Shown in pieces: positions 7,437-18,244 of a stretch of DNA of 64,000 nt. The stretch comes from Streptomyces coeruleorubidus (GTDB lineage: Bacteria; Actinomycetota; Actinomycetes; Streptomycetales; Streptomycetaceae), in assembly GCF_008705135.1 (NCBI RefSeq), contig NZ_CP023694.1, positions 2,232,001 through 2,296,000 on the forward strand, read 5' to 3'. Position 1 is the stretch's first letter. The number at the start of each line of letters is the position of its first letter. A model generated the notes under the pieces. The model was not told where the DNA came from. It ran no database searches and was given only the letters and a program-made list of their open reading frames with translations. Both the position numbers and the translations under genes were made by a program.

Positions 7437-8944
7437 CGGGCGGTGGGCTTCTGGTCGCCGGTACCACCTCCGACGCGGGCAAGAGCGTCGTGACCGCCGG
7501 AATCTGCCGGTGGCTGGTGCGGCAGGGCGTCAAGGTCGCGCCGTTCAAGGCGCAGAACATGTCCCTCAACTCCTTCGTGACGAAGGAAGGCGCCGAGATC
7601 GGGCGGGCGCAGGCCATGCAGGCGCAGGCCTGCCGCGTCGAGCCGACCGCGCTGATGAACCCGGTGCTGCTCAAGCCCGGCGGCGAGAGCAGCAGCCAGG
7701 TCGTGCTGCTGGGCAAGCCGGTCGGGGAGCTCAGCGCACGCGGGTACCACGGCGGACGGCAGCAGAAGCTGCTCGGGACCGTGCTGGACTGCCTGGAGCA
7801 GTTGCGGGGCACGTATGACGCGGTGATCTGTGAGGGGGCGGGCAGTCCGGCCGAGATCAATCTGCGGCGGACGGACATCGTCAACATGGGGATCGCCCGC
7901 AACGCCGGGCTTCCCGTGCTCGTCGTCGGCGACATCGACCGGGGCGGTGTCTTCGCCTCGTTCTTCGGGACCGTCGCGCTGCTGTCGCGCGAGGACCAGG
8001 AGTGCGTCGCCGGGTTCCTCGTCAACAAGTTCCGGGGGGATGTGTCCCTGCTGGAGCCGGGTCTCGACATGCTCCAGGGGCTCACCGGGCGGCCTACGTA
8101 CGGCGTTCTGCCCTTCCGGCACGGGCTGGGGATCGACGAGGAGGACGGGCTGCGCGTCTCCCTGCGGGGCACGGTCCGGGAGTCCGTCGTGGCCCCGCCG
8201 GTCGGCGCGGACGTGCTGCGCGTCGCCGTGTGCGCCGTTCCGCTCATGTCCAACTTCACGGACGTGGACGCGCTGGCCGCAGAACCGGGTGTCGTGGTGC
8301 GGTTCGTGGACCGGCCGGAGGAACTCGCCGACGCCGACCTCGTCATCGTGCCCGGGACCCGGGGGACCGTCCGTGCGCTGGAGTGGCTGCGGGAGCGCGG
8401 GCTGGCCGGCGCGCTCGTGCGCAGGGCCGCCGAGCAGCGGCCCGTCCTCGGGATCTGCGGCGGCTTCCAGATGCTCGGCGAGCACATCGAGGACGACGTG
8501 GAGAGCCGCCGGGGCCATGTCGAGGGGCTCGGGATCCTGCCCGTGCGGGTGCGGTTCGCCCGCGAGAAGACCCTGACGCGGCCGGAGGGCGAGGCCCTCG
8601 GGGAGCTCGTGGCGGGCTACGAGATCCATCATGGCGTCGCCGACGTCACCGGAGGGGACCCCTTCCTGGACGGCTGCCGGGTCGGCCAGACCTGGGGCAC
8701 GCACTGGCACGGCTCGCTGGAGTCGGACGGGTTCCGGCGGGCCTTCCTGCGCGAGGTGGCGGCCGCCGCGGGGCGCCGCTTCGTGCCGGCGCCGGACACC
8801 TCGTTCGCCGCGCTGCGCGAGGAGCAGCTCGACCGGCTCGGCGACCTGATCGAACAGCACGCGGACACGGACGCGCTGTGGCGGCTCATCGAGTCGGGCG
8901 CGCCACGAGGACTGCCCTTCATTCCACCGGGAGCGCCCGCATGA
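7433..8944 (+). CDS. cobQ: Cobyric acid synthase CobQ
   Basis: A 503-aa ATP- and glutamine-dependent amidotransferase that amidates carboxylates b, d, e and g of adenosylcobyrinic acid a,c-diamide. The N-terminal DTBS-like domain has the P-loop variant [12 protein letters not shown] (about residues 10-21) and [12 protein letters not shown]. The C-terminal class I glutaminase-like domain has the nucleophile cysteine in [11 protein letters not shown] (about 341) and the histidine in THWHGSLES (about 425). The start at 7433 gives the ATGA overlap with cobD and fits the family length. The much longer upstream frame is antisense or off-frame to cobD. Confidence 0.96.
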   Translation: MTGGGLLVAGTTSDAGKSVVTAGICRWLVRQGVKVAPFKAQNMSLNSFVTKEGAEIGRAQAMQAQACRVEPTALMNPVLLKPGGESSSQVVLLGKPVGELSARGYHGGRQQKLLGTVLDCLEQLRGTYDAVICEGAGSPAEINLRRTDIVNMGIARNAGLPVLVVGDIDRGGVFASFFGTVALLSREDQECVAGFLVNKFRGDVSLLEPGLDMLQGLTGRPTYGVLPFRHGLGIDEEDGLRVSLRGTVRESVVAPPVGADVLRVAVCAVPLMSNFTDVDALAAEPGVVVRFVDRPEELADADLVIVPGTRGTVRALEWLRERGLAGALVRRAAEQRPVLGICGGFQMLGEHIEDDVESRRGHVEGLGILPVRVRFAREKTLTRPEGEALGELVAGYEIHHGVADVTGGDPFLDGCRVGQTWGTHWHGSLESDGFRRAFLREVAAAAGRRFVPAPDTSFAALREEQLDRLGDLIEQHADTDALWRLIESGAPRGLPFIPPGAPA

Positions 8945-11900
8945 GCACTGTGTTGTTGTTGTCGACCGCCGACACGGACCTGCTGGCGGCCCGGGCCACC
9001 GCCGGAGCCTCGTACCGGATCGGCAACCCGACCCGCGTGGACGTCCAGGAGGAGCTTCCGTCCCTGCTCGACGGCGTGGACATCGCCGTCGTACGGCTGC
9101 TCGGCGGCAAGCGGGCCTGGGAAGACGGGCTCGCCGCGCTGAAGGCGTCCGGCGTCCCGACCGTGCTGCTCGGCGGAGAGGCGGTTCCCGACGCGGAGCT
9201 GATGGCCGAGTCGTCGGTGCCGGCCGGTGTCGTGGCGGAGGCGCTGAAGTACCTCGTGGAGGGCGGGCCGGCCAACCTCACCGAGCTGGCGCGGTTCCTG
9301 TCCGACACCGTGCTGCTCACGGGTGAGGGCTTCGCCGCGCCGCGGCGGATGCCGGAGTACGGCGTCCGGGGCGAGCGCGCACAGACCGAGGGCCGGCCGA
9401 CCGTCGGGGTGCTCTTCTACCGGGCGCACGAACTGAGCGGCAACACCGCCTTCGTGGACACCCTGTGCGACGCGATCGAGGCGCGGGGCGCCAACGCGCT
9501 TCCCGTGTACTGCGGTTCGCTGCGCGGGGCCGACGCGGGGCTGTACGAGATCCTCGGGCGGGCGGACGCCCTCGTCGCCACCGTCCTCGCCGCCGGCGGC
9601 ACCCACGCCTCGCAGGCCTCGGCGGGCGGTGACGAGGAGTCCTGGGACATCGGCGCCCTCGCCGAGCTGAACATCCCCGTGCTGCAAGGGCTGTGCCTGA
9701 CGTCCTCGCGGCGCGCCTGGGAGGGCTCCGACGCCGCCCTGTCCCCCATGGACGCCGCGATGCAGGTGGCGATCCCGGAGTTCGACGGGCGGCTGATCAC
9801 CGTGCCGTTCTCCTTCAAGGAGCAGGGCGCGGACGACGTGCCCGTGTACGTCGCCGACCCGGAGCGGGCCGCGCGGGTCGCCGGGATCGCCGTACGGCAC
9901 GCGCGGTTGAAGCACAAGGCGAACGCCGAGAAGAAGCTCGCGCTCGTCTTCACCGCGTACCCGACCAAGCACTCGCGGGTCGGCAACGCCGTCGGGCTGG
10001 ACACCCCGGCCTCGGCGGTGCGGGTGCTGGACGCCCTCAGGGACGCCGGGTACGGCCTCACCGAGTACCCCGCGGGCGGTGACGAGCTGATCCACCGGCT
10101 CATCGCGGCCGGCGGGCACGACGTGGAGTGGCTGACGGACGAGCAGCTGGCCGCCGCGCCCGCGCGGGTGCCGCTGGCGGACTACCGGGCCTGGTTCGAC
10201 CAGCTCGACCCGGAGCTGAGGGACGCCATGACCGAGGCGTGGGGCGAGCCGCCGGGCGGCCTCTACGTCGACGGGGACGACATCGTGCTGGCGTCCCTGC
10301 AGTTCGGGAACGTCGTGGTGATGATCCAGCCGCCGCGTGGCTTCGGCGAGAACCCCATCGCGATCTACCACGACCCGGACATGCCGCCGTCCCACCACTA
10401 CCTGGCGGCCTACCGCTGGCTGGAGAACAGCTTCGGCGCGGACGCGATCGTGCACATGGGCAAGCACGGCACGCTGGAGTGGCTGCCCGGCAAGGGCCTC
10501 GGGCTCAGCGCCGGGTGCGCCCCGGACGCCGTGCTCGGGGAGCTGCCGCTGGTCTACCCGTTCATCGTCAACGACCCGGGCGAGGGCACCCAGGCCAAGC
10601 GGCGCGGGCACGCCACGGTCGTCGACCACCTGGTGCCGCCGATGGCCCGTGCCGACACCTACGGCGACCTGGCCAAGCTGGAGCAGCTCCTGGACGAGTA
10701 CGCGCTCGTCTCCGACCTGGACCCGGCGAAGGCACCGGCCGTGCGCGCGCAGATCTGGACCCTCGTCAAGGCCGCCGAGCTCCACCACGACCTGCATGTC
10801 GACGAGCAGCCGGACGACGACGCGTTCGACGAGTTCGTCATGCACATCGACGGCTATCTGTGCGAGATCAAGGATGTGCAGATCCGGGACGGCCTGCACA
10901 TCCTGGGCGGCGGCCCGGTCGGTGAACCGCGCGTCAACCTCGTGCTTGCGGTGCTGCGCGCCTCGCAGGTGTGGGGCGGGCAGGCCGACGCGCTGCCGGG
11001 GCTCAGGGCGGCGCTGGCGGAGCACTTCGGGCTGGTGGAGAAGGATCTGCTGGCCGAGCCGGGCGCTGCGGTGAAGGTGCCGGCGGAGCTGACGGGCCTG
11101 GTGGCGGGGCCGGCACGCACCGCCGCCGACGCGATCGACCTGCTGGAGCAGCTCTGCCGGCGGATCGCGGAGGGCATGGAGGAGCGCGGCTGGGCGGTCG
11201 CCGACGTCCCGGCGCTGGTCCGGGAGGTGCTCGGCAGGGACGTCGCGGACGCCGTGGCGGTGCTGGAGTTCGCCTGCACGGAAGTCGTGCCGCGGCTGGC
11301 CCGGACCACCGACGAGATCGGGCACATCCTGCGGGCGCTGGACGGCGGTTACGTCCCTGCCGGTCCCTCCGGCTCGCCGACCCGCGGCCTGGTCAACGTC
11401 CTGCCGACGGGACGCAACTTCTACTCCGTCGACCCCAAGGCGATCCCGTCCCGGCTGAGCTGGGAGGTCGGGCAGTCGCTCGCGGACTCGCTGGTGCAGC
11501 GGTATCTGACCGACACGGGCGCGTATCCCAAGTCCGTCGGCCTGACGGTGTGGGGCACCTCGGCCATGCGCACCCAGGGTGACGACATCGCCGAGATCCT
11601 GGCGCTGCTGGGCTGCCGGCCGGTGTGGGACGACGCCTCGCGCCGGGTGACCGGTTTCGAGGTGATCCCCCCGGAGGAGCTGGGCCGGCCGCGCATCGAC
11701 GTGACGGTCCGTATCTCGGGCTTCTTCCGGGACGCGTTCCCGCACGTGGTGGGGCTGATCGACGACGCCGTCCGCAAGGTCGCCGAGCTGGACGAGCCCG
11801 CCGAGCTGAACTACGTCCGGGCGCACGCCGACGAGGACACCGCCGGGCACGGCGACCGGCGCCGGGCGACCGCCCGCATCTTCGGCTCCAAGCCGGGGGC

Positions 11901-12597
11901 GTACGGGGCGGGTCTGCTGCCGCTGATCGACGCCCGCAACTGGCGCTCCGACGCGGACCTCGCCGAGGTGTACGCGGTGTGGGGCGGCTACGCCTACGGG
12001 CGGGGGCTGGACGGGCGGGCCGCGCGCGGGGACATGGAGACGGCGTTCAAGCGGATCGCCGTGGCCGCGAAGAACGTGGACACCCGCGAGCACGACCTCG
12101 TCGACGCCGACGACTACTTCCAGTACCACGGCGGCATGGTCGCCATGGTCCGCCATCTGACGGGCGCGAGCCCCGAGGCGTACGTCGGCGACTCGGCCGT
12201 TCCGGACCAGGTGAAGACGCGCACGCTGGGCGAGGAGACGCACCGGGTGTTCCGTGCCCGGGTGGTCAACCCGCGCTGGATGGCGGCCATGCGGCGGCAC
12301 GGCTACAAGGGCGCCTTCGAGATGGCCGCGACCGTGGACTACCTGTTCGGGTACGACGCCACGGCCGGGGTCGTGGACGACTGGATGTACGAGAAACTCA
12401 GCGCCGAGTACGTCTTCGACCCGGAGAACCGGGAGTTCATGAAGACGTCCAACCCCTGGGCGCTGCGCGGCATCACCGAGCGGCTGCTGGAGGCCGCCGA
12501 CCGCGGACTGTGGGCGGAGCCGGACGCGGAGACGCTGGACCGGCTGCGTGCCACGTACCTGGAGCTCGAAGGCGACTTGGAAGGTGACGACAAGTGA
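8941..12597 (+). CDS. cobN: Cobaltochelatase subunit CobN
   Basis: A 1218-aa protein, the large porphyrin-binding subunit of the aerobic ATP-dependent cobaltochelatase, which inserts cobalt into hydrogenobyrinic acid a,c-diamide. It has normal family length. Recognisable blocks include [59 protein letters not shown] (about residues 502-521), [20 protein letters not shown] and [20 protein letters not shown]. The C-terminal domain ends with [20 protein letters not shown]. The ATG overlaps the cobQ stop by 4 nt and the chelatase ATPase gene follows with a 4-nt overlap, so the chelatase subunits should be made in step. Confidence 0.97.
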   Translation: MSTVLLLSTADTDLLAARATAGASYRIGNPTRVDVQEELPSLLDGVDIAVVRLLGGKRAWEDGLAALKASGVPTVLLGGEAVPDAELMAESSVPAGVVAEALKYLVEGGPANLTELARFLSDTVLLTGEGFAAPRRMPEYGVRGERAQTEGRPTVGVLFYRAHELSGNTAFVDTLCDAIEARGANALPVYCGSLRGADAGLYEILGRADALVATVLAAGGTHASQASAGGDEESWDIGALAELNIPVLQGLCLTSSRRAWEGSDAALSPMDAAMQVAIPEFDGRLITVPFSFKEQGADDVPVYVADPERAARVAGIAVRHARLKHKANAEKKLALVFTAYPTKHSRVGNAVGLDTPASAVRVLDALRDAGYGLTEYPAGGDELIHRLIAAGGHDVEWLTDEQLAAAPARVPLADYRAWFDQLDPELRDAMTEAWGEPPGGLYVDGDDIVLASLQFGNVVVMIQPPRGFGENPIAIYHDPDMPPSHHYLAAYRWLENSFGADAIVHMGKHGTLEWLPGKGLGLSAGCAPDAVLGELPLVYPFIVNDPGEGTQAKRRGHATVVDHLVPPMARADTYGDLAKLEQLLDEYALVSDLDPAKAPAVRAQIWTLVKAAELHHDLHVDEQPDDDAFDEFVMHIDGYLCEIKDVQIRDGLHILGGGPVGEPRVNLVLAVLRASQVWGGQADALPGLRAALAEHFGLVEKDLLAEPGAAVKVPAELTGLVAGPARTAADAIDLLEQLCRRIAEGMEERGWAVADVPALVREVLGRDVADAVAVLEFACTEVVPRLARTTDEIGHILRALDGGYVPAGPSGSPTRGLVNVLPTGRNFYSVDPKAIPSRLSWEVGQSLADSLVQRYLTDTGAYPKSVGLTVWGTSAMRTQGDDIAEILALLGCRPVWDDASRRVTGFEVIPPEELGRPRIDVTVRISGFFRDAFPHVVGLIDDAVRKVAELDEPAELNYVRAHADEDTAGHGDRRRATARIFGSKPGAYGAGLLPLIDARNWRSDADLAEVYAVWGGYAYGRGLDGRAARGDMETAFKRIAVAAKNVDTREHDLVDADDYFQYHGGMVAMVRHLTGASPEAYVGDSAVPDQVKTRTLGEETHRVFRARVVNPRWMAAMRRHGYKGAFEMAATVDYLFGYDATAGVVDDWMYEKLSAEYVFDPENREFMKTSNPWALRGITERLLEAADRGLWAEPDAETLDRLRATYLELEGDLEGDDK

Positions 12598-14612
12598 GCA
12601 CCCCGTTCCCGTTCACGGCCGTGGTGGGCCAGGACGACCTGCGGCTCGCGCTGCTGCTGAACGCCGTGTCGCCGGCGGTCGGCGGTGTGCTGGTGCGCGG
12701 TGAGAAGGGCACCGCCAAGTCGACGGCCGTGCGGGCGCTGTCCGCGCTCATGCCGGAGGTGGACGTCGTCCCCGGCTGCCGCTTCTCCTGCGACCCCGCC
12801 TCCCCCGACCCCGCCTGCCCCGACGGGCCGCACGCTCCGGGGACCGCCGGCCAGGCCCGGCCGGCCCGGATGGTCGAGCTGCCCGTCGGCGCCTCCGAGG
12901 ACCGGCTGGTGGGCGCGCTGGACATCGAGCGGGCGCTGTCGGAGGGCGTGAAGGCCTTCGAACCGGGCCTGCTCGCCGCCGCGCACCGCGGCATCCTCTA
13001 CGTCGACGAGGTCAACCTCCTCCACGACCACCTGGTCGACCTGCTGCTGGACGCGGCCGCGATGGGCGCCTCGTACGTGGAGCGCGAGGGCGTCTCCGTA
13101 CGGCACGCGGCCCGCTTCCTGCTGGTCGGCACCATGAACCCCGAGGAGGGCGAGCTGCGGCCGCAGTTGCTCGACCGGTTCGGGCTGACCGTCGAGGTCG
13201 CGGCCTCGCGGGAACCCGACCAGCGGGTCGAGGTCGTCCGGCGGCGGCTCGCCTACGACGCCGATCCGGCCGGTTTCGCGGCCCGGTGGGCGGACGAGGA
13301 GGCCGACGTACGGGCGCGGATCGTGGCGGCACGGGAGCTGCTGCCGTCCGTGCGGCTGGGCGACGGGGCGCTGCGGCAGATCGCGGCGACCTGCGCGGCC
13401 TTCGAGGTCGACGGCATGCGCGCCGACATCGTGATGGCGCGCACGGCGACGGCGCTGGCGGCCTGGGCGGGGCGTACGGACGTGCTCGCCGAGGACGTAC
13501 GGCAGGCCGCGCTGCTCGCGCTGCCGCACCGCCGGCGGCGCAACCCCTTCGACGCGCCGGGACTTGACGAGGACAAGCTGGACGAAACCCTGGAGGAGTT
13601 CTCCGGGGACGACGACCCGGACCAGGACCCCGACCCGGACCCGGACCAGGGGCCGGACGGGCCCGGTGGGGGCGGCGGGCAGCCGGAGCCCGACGACGGG
13701 TCGCAGGGCGATGACACCGGCGCGACGCCCGAGGCCGGGGAGGGCGGGCAGCCGCAGCCGTCGGGCGCCGGTGAGCAGTCGGCCGTACGGGCTGCCGAGC
13801 CGTTCCGGACCAAGGTGCTGAGCGTGCCCGGGATCGGCGAGGGCGCCGCCGGGCGGCGTTCGCGGGCGCGGACCGAGCACGGGCGGACGACCGGCTCCCG
13901 GCGGCCCCGGGGCACACTCACGAAGCTGCACCTGGCGGCGACCGTGCAGGCAGCGGCCCCGCACCAGCGGGCGCGCGGGCGGTCCGGGCCGGGGCTGGTG
14001 GTGCGCCGGGACGATCTGCGGCAGGCCACCCGCGAGGGGCGCGAGGGCAATCTCGTGCTGTTCGTCGTGGACGCCTCCGGCTCGATGGCGGCGCGGCAGC
14101 GGATGAGTGCCGTGAAGGGGGCCGTGCTGTCGCTGCTGCTGGACGCCTACCAGCGGCGGGACAAGGTGGGGCTGGTGACGTTCCGGGGTTCGGGCGCGGA
14201 CGTCGCGCTGCCGCCGACCTCGTCCGTGGACGCGGCGGCGGTCCGGCTGGAGTCGCTGCCGACGGGCGGGCGTACGCCGCTCGCCGCCGGGCTGCTGCGC
14301 GCGCACGACGTGTTGCGGGTGGAGCGGTTGCGGGATCCGGCGCGGCGGCCGCTGGTCGTGCTGGTGACGGACGGGCGGGCCACCGGGGGCCCGGAGCCGG
14401 TCGCCCTGGCCGGGCGGGCGGCGCGGCTGTTCGCGGCCGAGGGCGTCGCGTCCGTCGTCGTGGACTGCGAGGCCGGGCCGGTGCGCCTCGGGCTCGCCGG
14501 GCAGCTCGCCGGTGAGCTGGGCGGCACCGCCGTAACGCTGGACGAGCTGCGGGCCGACTCGATCGCCGGGCTGGTCAGGGATGTACAGGGGACTTCGAGG
14601 AGGGCCGCGTAA
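12594..14612 (+). CDS. Fused ChlI/ChlD-type chelatase ATPase subunit (CobS/CobT role)
   Basis: A 672-aa protein combining an AAA+ ATPase with a von Willebrand A domain, as in magnesium chelatase I and D subunits. Walker A is GEKGTAKST (about residues 36-44) and Walker B is GILYVDEVNLL (about 132-142). An acidic Asp/Pro/Gly-rich linker runs from about 338 to 400, and the VWA domain starts at VVDASGSMAA (MIDAS, about 490). Together with CobN it should power cobalt insertion, replacing the separate CobS and CobT of proteobacteria. The GTG start overlaps the cobN stop. The linker DNA is made of repeated GACCCGGACCAG-like units. Confidence 0.93.
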   Translation: MSTPFPFTAVVGQDDLRLALLLNAVSPAVGGVLVRGEKGTAKSTAVRALSALMPEVDVVPGCRFSCDPASPDPACPDGPHAPGTAGQARPARMVELPVGASEDRLVGALDIERALSEGVKAFEPGLLAAAHRGILYVDEVNLLHDHLVDLLLDAAAMGASYVEREGVSVRHAARFLLVGTMNPEEGELRPQLLDRFGLTVEVAASREPDQRVEVVRRRLAYDADPAGFAARWADEEADVRARIVAARELLPSVRLGDGALRQIAATCAAFEVDGMRADIVMARTATALAAWAGRTDVLAEDVRQAALLALPHRRRRNPFDAPGLDEDKLDETLEEFSGDDDPDQDPDPDPDQGPDGPGGGGGQPEPDDGSQGDDTGATPEAGEGGQPQPSGAGEQSAVRAAEPFRTKVLSVPGIGEGAAGRRSRARTEHGRTTGSRRPRGTLTKLHLAATVQAAAPHQRARGRSGPGLVVRRDDLRQATREGREGNLVLFVVDASGSMAARQRMSAVKGAVLSLLLDAYQRRDKVGLVTFRGSGADVALPPTSSVDAAAVRLESLPTGGRTPLAAGLLRAHDVLRVERLRDPARRPLVVLVTDGRATGGPEPVALAGRAARLFAAEGVASVVVDCEAGPVRLGLAGQLAGELGGTAVTLDELRADSIAGLVRDVQGTSRRAA

Positions 14613-15211
14613 TGCCGCAGGGACAGCCGAGTGTCATTCCGGACGACGGTCTGACGACCCGACAGCGCCGGAACCGGCCACTCGTGGTCGTGCACACGGG
14701 CGTCGGCAAGGGCAAGTCGACGGCCGCCTTCGGGCTCGCGCTGCGGGCCTGGAACCAGGGCTGGCCGATCGGGGTGTTCCAGTTCGTCAAGTCGGCGAAG
14801 TGGAAGGTCGGCGAGGAGAACGCGCTGCGTGTGCTCGGTGCCTCCGGTGAGGGCGGGTCCGTCGCCTGGCACAAGATGGGCGAGGGCTGGTCCTGGGTGC
14901 AGCGCGACGCACAGCTGGACAACGAGGAGAAGGCCCGGGAGGGCTGGGAGCAGGTCAAGCGGGACCTGGCGGCTCAGACGTACCGGTTGTACGTGCTGGA
15001 CGAGTTCGCCTACCCGATGCACTGGGGGTGGATCGACACCGACGAGGTCGTGGACGTCCTGCGGAACCGGCCCGGCACCCAGCATGTGGTCATCACGGGG
15101 CGCAACGCTCCCGAGAAGCTCGTGGACTTCGCCGACCTCGTGACCGACATGTCCAAGGTGAAGCACCCGATGGACGCGGGGCAGAAGGGGCAGAGGGGCA
15201 TCGAGTGGTGA
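14612..15211 (+). CDS. cobO: Cob(I)yrinic acid a,c-diamide adenosyltransferase
   Basis: A 199-aa CobA/CobO-type ATP:corrinoid adenosyltransferase, which attaches the 5'-deoxyadenosyl ligand to reduced corrinoid. The P-loop is HTGVGKGKSTAAFG (about residues 28-41), followed by FQFVKSAKWKVGEE and the Walker B-like YVLDEFAYPM (about 128-137). HVVITGRNAPEKLVDFADLVTDM is the family's C-terminal block. The ATG shares one base with the TAA stop of the chelatase gene (TAATG), indicating coupling. It ends with a 4-nt overlap with cobB. Confidence 0.96.
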   Translation: MPQGQPSVIPDDGLTTRQRRNRPLVVVHTGVGKGKSTAAFGLALRAWNQGWPIGVFQFVKSAKWKVGEENALRVLGASGEGGSVAWHKMGEGWSWVQRDAQLDNEEKAREGWEQVKRDLAAQTYRLYVLDEFAYPMHWGWIDTDEVVDVLRNRPGTQHVVITGRNAPEKLVDFADLVTDMSKVKHPMDAGQKGQRGIEW

Positions 15212-16593
15212 TGTCCTCGTCCGTGCCCCGGCTGGTCGTCGCCGCGCCCTCGTCGGGCAGTGGCAAGACCACCGTCGCCACGGGGCTGATGGCCGCGTTC
15301 GCCGCGCGGGGGCTCGCCGTGTCCCCGCACAAGGTCGGGCCGGACTACATCGACCCCGGGTACCACGCGCTCGCGACCGGGCGGGTGGGGCGCAACCTCG
15401 ACGCGTATCTGTGCGGGCCGGAGCTGGTCGGGCCGCTGTTCCTGCACGGGGCGCGCGGGTGCGACATCGCGGTCGTCGAGGGCGTGATGGGGCTCTACGA
15501 CGGGGCCGCCGGGGAGGGGGAGCTCGCCTCCACGGCTCATGTCGCGAAGCTGTTGCGGGCGCCTGTGGTGCTGGTCGTCGACGCGTCGTCGCAGTCCCGG
15601 TCGGTGGCGGCGCTGGTGCACGGCTTCGTCTCCTGGGATCCGGAGGTGCGGGTCGGGGGCGTGATCCTGAACAAGGTCGCGTCGGACCGGCACGAGGTGA
15701 TGCTGCGGGAGGCACTGGAGCAGACGGGGGTGCCGGTGCTCGGGGTGTTGCGGCGGGCTCCGCAGGTGGACACGCCGTCGCGGCATCTGGGGCTCGTGCC
15801 GGTCGCCGAGCGGCGGGCCGAGTCGGTGGAGGCCGTCGCGGCGATGGCCGCGCAGGTCTCCGACGGTTGTGACCTCGACGGGTTGATGGAGTTGGCCCGG
15901 AGTGCGGCGGGGTTGTCGGGTGCGGCTTGGGATGCGGCTGAGGCTGTTTCCTCGCCCACCCACCACCCGACGCGGTCGGACGAGCAGCCGAAGCCGAGGG
16001 TCGCTGTCGCCGGTGGGCCCGCGTTCACCTTCTCCTACGCCGAGCACACCGAGCTCCTCACCGCCGCCGGTGCCGACGTCGTGCCCTTCGATCCGCTGCG
16101 GGACGAGGAACTGCCCGAAGGGACGCGGGGGTTGGTGATCGGGGGCGGGTTCCCCGAGGTGTACGCCGCCGAGCTGTCCGCCAACGAGCCCCTGCGCAAG
16201 GCCGTTGCCCACCTGGCGGAGAGCGGCGCTCCGGTGGCCGCCGAGTGTGCTGGACTGCTGTATCTGTGCCGGGAGCTGGACGGACTGCCCATGTGCGGGG
16301 TGCTGGACGCCGGGGCGCGGATGACCGAACGGCTGACCCTGGGGTACCGGGACGCCGTGGCCGTCGGCGACAGTGTGCTCGCGGCGGCGGGGACGCGGAT
16401 GCGGGGGCACGAGTTCCACCGGACCGCCGTGGAGCCCGGGGCGGGGGCCGAACCCGCCTGGGGCCTGCGGACCCCTCAGCGGCGCGTCGAGGGGTTCGTG
16501 CGGCGCGGTGTGCACGCGAGCTATCTGCACACGCACTGGGCCGCGGAGCCCGGTGTCGCCCGTCGGTTCGTGGAGAGGTGCCGGACGTCATGA
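15208..16593 (+). CDS. cobB: Cobyrinate a,c-diamide synthase CobB
   Basis: About 461 aa. It is a glutamine-dependent ATP-using amidotransferase that converts hydrogenobyrinic (or cobyrinic) acid to the a,c-diamide, which CobN then uses. The N-terminal P-loop is APSSGSGKTTVATG, followed by HKVGPDYIDPGYH and VEGVMGLYDG. The glutaminase domain has its cysteine in AAECAGLLYL (about residue 346) and RGHEFHRT near the end. GTG at 15208 overlaps the cobO stop and lies about 9 nt after GAGGGG. ATG at 15211 in the same frame is an equally possible start and changes only one residue. Confidence 0.95.
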   Translation: MMSSSVPRLVVAAPSSGSGKTTVATGLMAAFAARGLAVSPHKVGPDYIDPGYHALATGRVGRNLDAYLCGPELVGPLFLHGARGCDIAVVEGVMGLYDGAAGEGELASTAHVAKLLRAPVVLVVDASSQSRSVAALVHGFVSWDPEVRVGGVILNKVASDRHEVMLREALEQTGVPVLGVLRRAPQVDTPSRHLGLVPVAERRAESVEAVAAMAAQVSDGCDLDGLMELARSAAGLSGAAWDAAEAVSSPTHHPTRSDEQPKPRVAVAGGPAFTFSYAEHTELLTAAGADVVPFDPLRDEELPEGTRGLVIGGGFPEVYAAELSANEPLRKAVAHLAESGAPVAAECAGLLYLCRELDGLPMCGVLDAGARMTERLTLGYRDAVAVGDSVLAAAGTRMRGHEFHRTAVEPGAGAEPAWGLRTPQRRVEGFVRRGVHASYLHTHWAAEPGVARRFVERCRTS

Positions 16594-17321
16594 GCAGCAG
16601 GCTGGTCGGTGTCGGGGTCGGGCCCGGGGATCCGGAGCTGGTGACCGTCAAGGGCGTGAACGCCCTGCGGGAAGCCGAGGTCGTCGTCGTGCCTGTCATG
16701 GACACGGGCGAGCGAGGACGGGCCGAGGCGACCGTGTTGCACTACGTGCCCGAGGAGAAGGTCGTCCGGGTCGTGTTCGCGCTGAACGAGCGGAGCGACC
16801 GCGCTCGGCGCGAGGCGGCCTGGGACGCGGCGGGCGAGCGGGTCGCCGAGCTGCTGCGCGGGCATAGTGCCGTCGCCTTCGCGACCATCGGGGATCCCAA
16901 CGTGTACTCCACATTCACGTATCTCGCGCAGACCATCGCCGAGCTGGTGCCGGGGACCGTCGTCGAGACCGTGCCCGGGATCACCGCCATGCAGGACCTC
17001 GCCGCACGGTCGGGCGCCGTGCTGACCGAGGGGACCGAGCCGCTCACGCTCGTGCCCGTCACGGCGGGGGCGACGGTGCTCAAGGAGGCCCTCGCCGGGC
17101 CCGGGACGGTCGTCGCCTACAAGTTCGGCCGGCAGGCGCACGAGGTCGCCGAGGCGCTGCGGGAGACCGGGCGGATCGGCGACGCGGTGTGGGGGTCGGC
17201 GCTGGGGCTGACGGAGGAGTCGATCCGGCCGGCCGCAGAACTCGACGGCACTCCCCTGCCCTACCTGTCGACGCTCATCTCTCCGGCGCGGCGCGACGGC
17301 GGGCGGGGCGGAAAGCTCTGA
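16590..17321 (+). CDS. cobI: Precorrin-2 C(20)-methyltransferase
   Basis: A 243-aa SAM-dependent tetrapyrrole methyltransferase (CobI/CbiL group) that methylates C20 of precorrin-2. The family motifs are the N-terminal GVGVGPGDPELVTVKGVNAL, then VAFATIGDPNVYSTFTYL (about residues 92-109) and VETVPGITAMQDLAAR. VYSTFTYL after GDP is characteristic of the C20 enzyme. The frame opens upstream inside cobB in another register, so the start is set at the ATGA overlap with cobB. It is followed by a 55-nt gap with a fresh ribosome-binding site for cobM. Confidence 0.93.
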   Translation: MSSRLVGVGVGPGDPELVTVKGVNALREAEVVVVPVMDTGERGRAEATVLHYVPEEKVVRVVFALNERSDRARREAAWDAAGERVAELLRGHSAVAFATIGDPNVYSTFTYLAQTIAELVPGTVVETVPGITAMQDLAARSGAVLTEGTEPLTLVPVTAGATVLKEALAGPGTVVAYKFGRQAHEVAEALRETGRIGDAVWGSALGLTEESIRPAAELDGTPLPYLSTLISPARRDGGRGGKL

Positions 17322-17376
17322 CTCGCCCGTCCGTCACCCCGTCTGTCGGAACCCCCTGTACGAGAGGACCAACTCC

Positions 17377-18195
17377 ATGGCCGACGCCCCCACCGGCAAG
17401 GTGACCTTCGTCGGTGCCGGCCCCGGCGCCGCCGACCTGCTGACGTTCCGTGCCGCGCGCGCCATCGCCGAGGCCGACATCGTGATCTGGGCGGCGAGCC
17501 TGGTCCAGGCGGAGGTCCTCCAGCACGCGCGCGAGGACGCGGAGGTCCTCGACTCGGCGGCCCTGTCCCTGGAGGACGTCGTGGCCGTGTACCGCCGGGC
17601 CCGGGAGGAGGGCCTGCGCGTCGCCAGGATCCACTCCGGCGACCCCGCCCTGTGGGGCGGCACCCAGGAGCAGCTCGACCGGTGCGCCGAGATCGGCATC
17701 GCGACGGAGGTCGTGCCGGGAGTGTCCGCCTTCTCCGCCGTCGCCGCGCTCGCGGGGCGCGAGCTGACCATCCCCGAGGTCGCGCAGTCCGTCGTCCTGA
17801 CCCGGCTCGGCGGCGGCAAGACGCCCATGCCGCCCGGGGAGGAGGTCCGCGAGTTCGCCCGGCACGGCACGACCATGGCGATCTTCCTCTCCGCGGCCCG
17901 CAGCGGGCAGCTCGTGCGGGAACTGCTGGAGGGCGGCTATCCCGCGACGACCCCCGTCGTCGTCGCCTACCAGGCGACCTGGCCCGAGGAGCTGATCGTG
18001 AGGTGCACGATCGGCACGCTGGAGGAGACGGTCAAGGAACACAAGCTCTGGAAGCACACGCTGTTCCTGGTCGGCCCGGCACTCGACGCGCACGGCACGC
18101 GCTCGCACCTCTACCATCCGGGTCACTTCCACGGTTACCGCAAGGCCGACCCCGAGGCCCGCAAGGCACTGCGCGAACGGGGTGCCGGCAGATGA
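17377..18195 (+). CDS. cobM: Precorrin-4 C(11)-methyltransferase
   Basis: A 272-aa SAM-dependent methyltransferase (CobM/CbiF) acting at C11 of precorrin-4. Motifs: VTFVGAGPGAADLLTFRAAR at the N-terminus, RIHSGDPALWGGTQEQ (about residues 86-101), VVPGVSAFSAVAALAGRELT and VVLTRLGGGKTPMP, all typical of this position-specific enzyme. GAGAGGA lies about 9 nt before the ATG. The 49 nt before the next gene carry another Shine-Dalgarno sequence, so this part of the operon is not translationally overlapped. Confidence 0.95.
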   Translation: MADAPTGKVTFVGAGPGAADLLTFRAARAIAEADIVIWAASLVQAEVLQHAREDAEVLDSAALSLEDVVAVYRRAREEGLRVARIHSGDPALWGGTQEQLDRCAEIGIATEVVPGVSAFSAVAALAGRELTIPEVAQSVVLTRLGGGKTPMPPGEEVREFARHGTTMAIFLSAARSGQLVRELLEGGYPATTPVVVAYQATWPEELIVRCTIGTLEETVKEHKLWKHTLFLVGPALDAHGTRSHLYHPGHFHGYRKADPEARKALRERGAGR

Positions 18196-18244
18196 TCGTC
18201 CGGCCTGCCGCAGGCATCGAGGAAATCGAAGAGGGAGTCGCACA

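Noticed and set aside
8629-12300. 1223-codon open frame on the - strand
   Set aside because: It lies fully antisense to cobN. The frame is open because of high GC at third codon positions, and its product is low-complexity with no motif.
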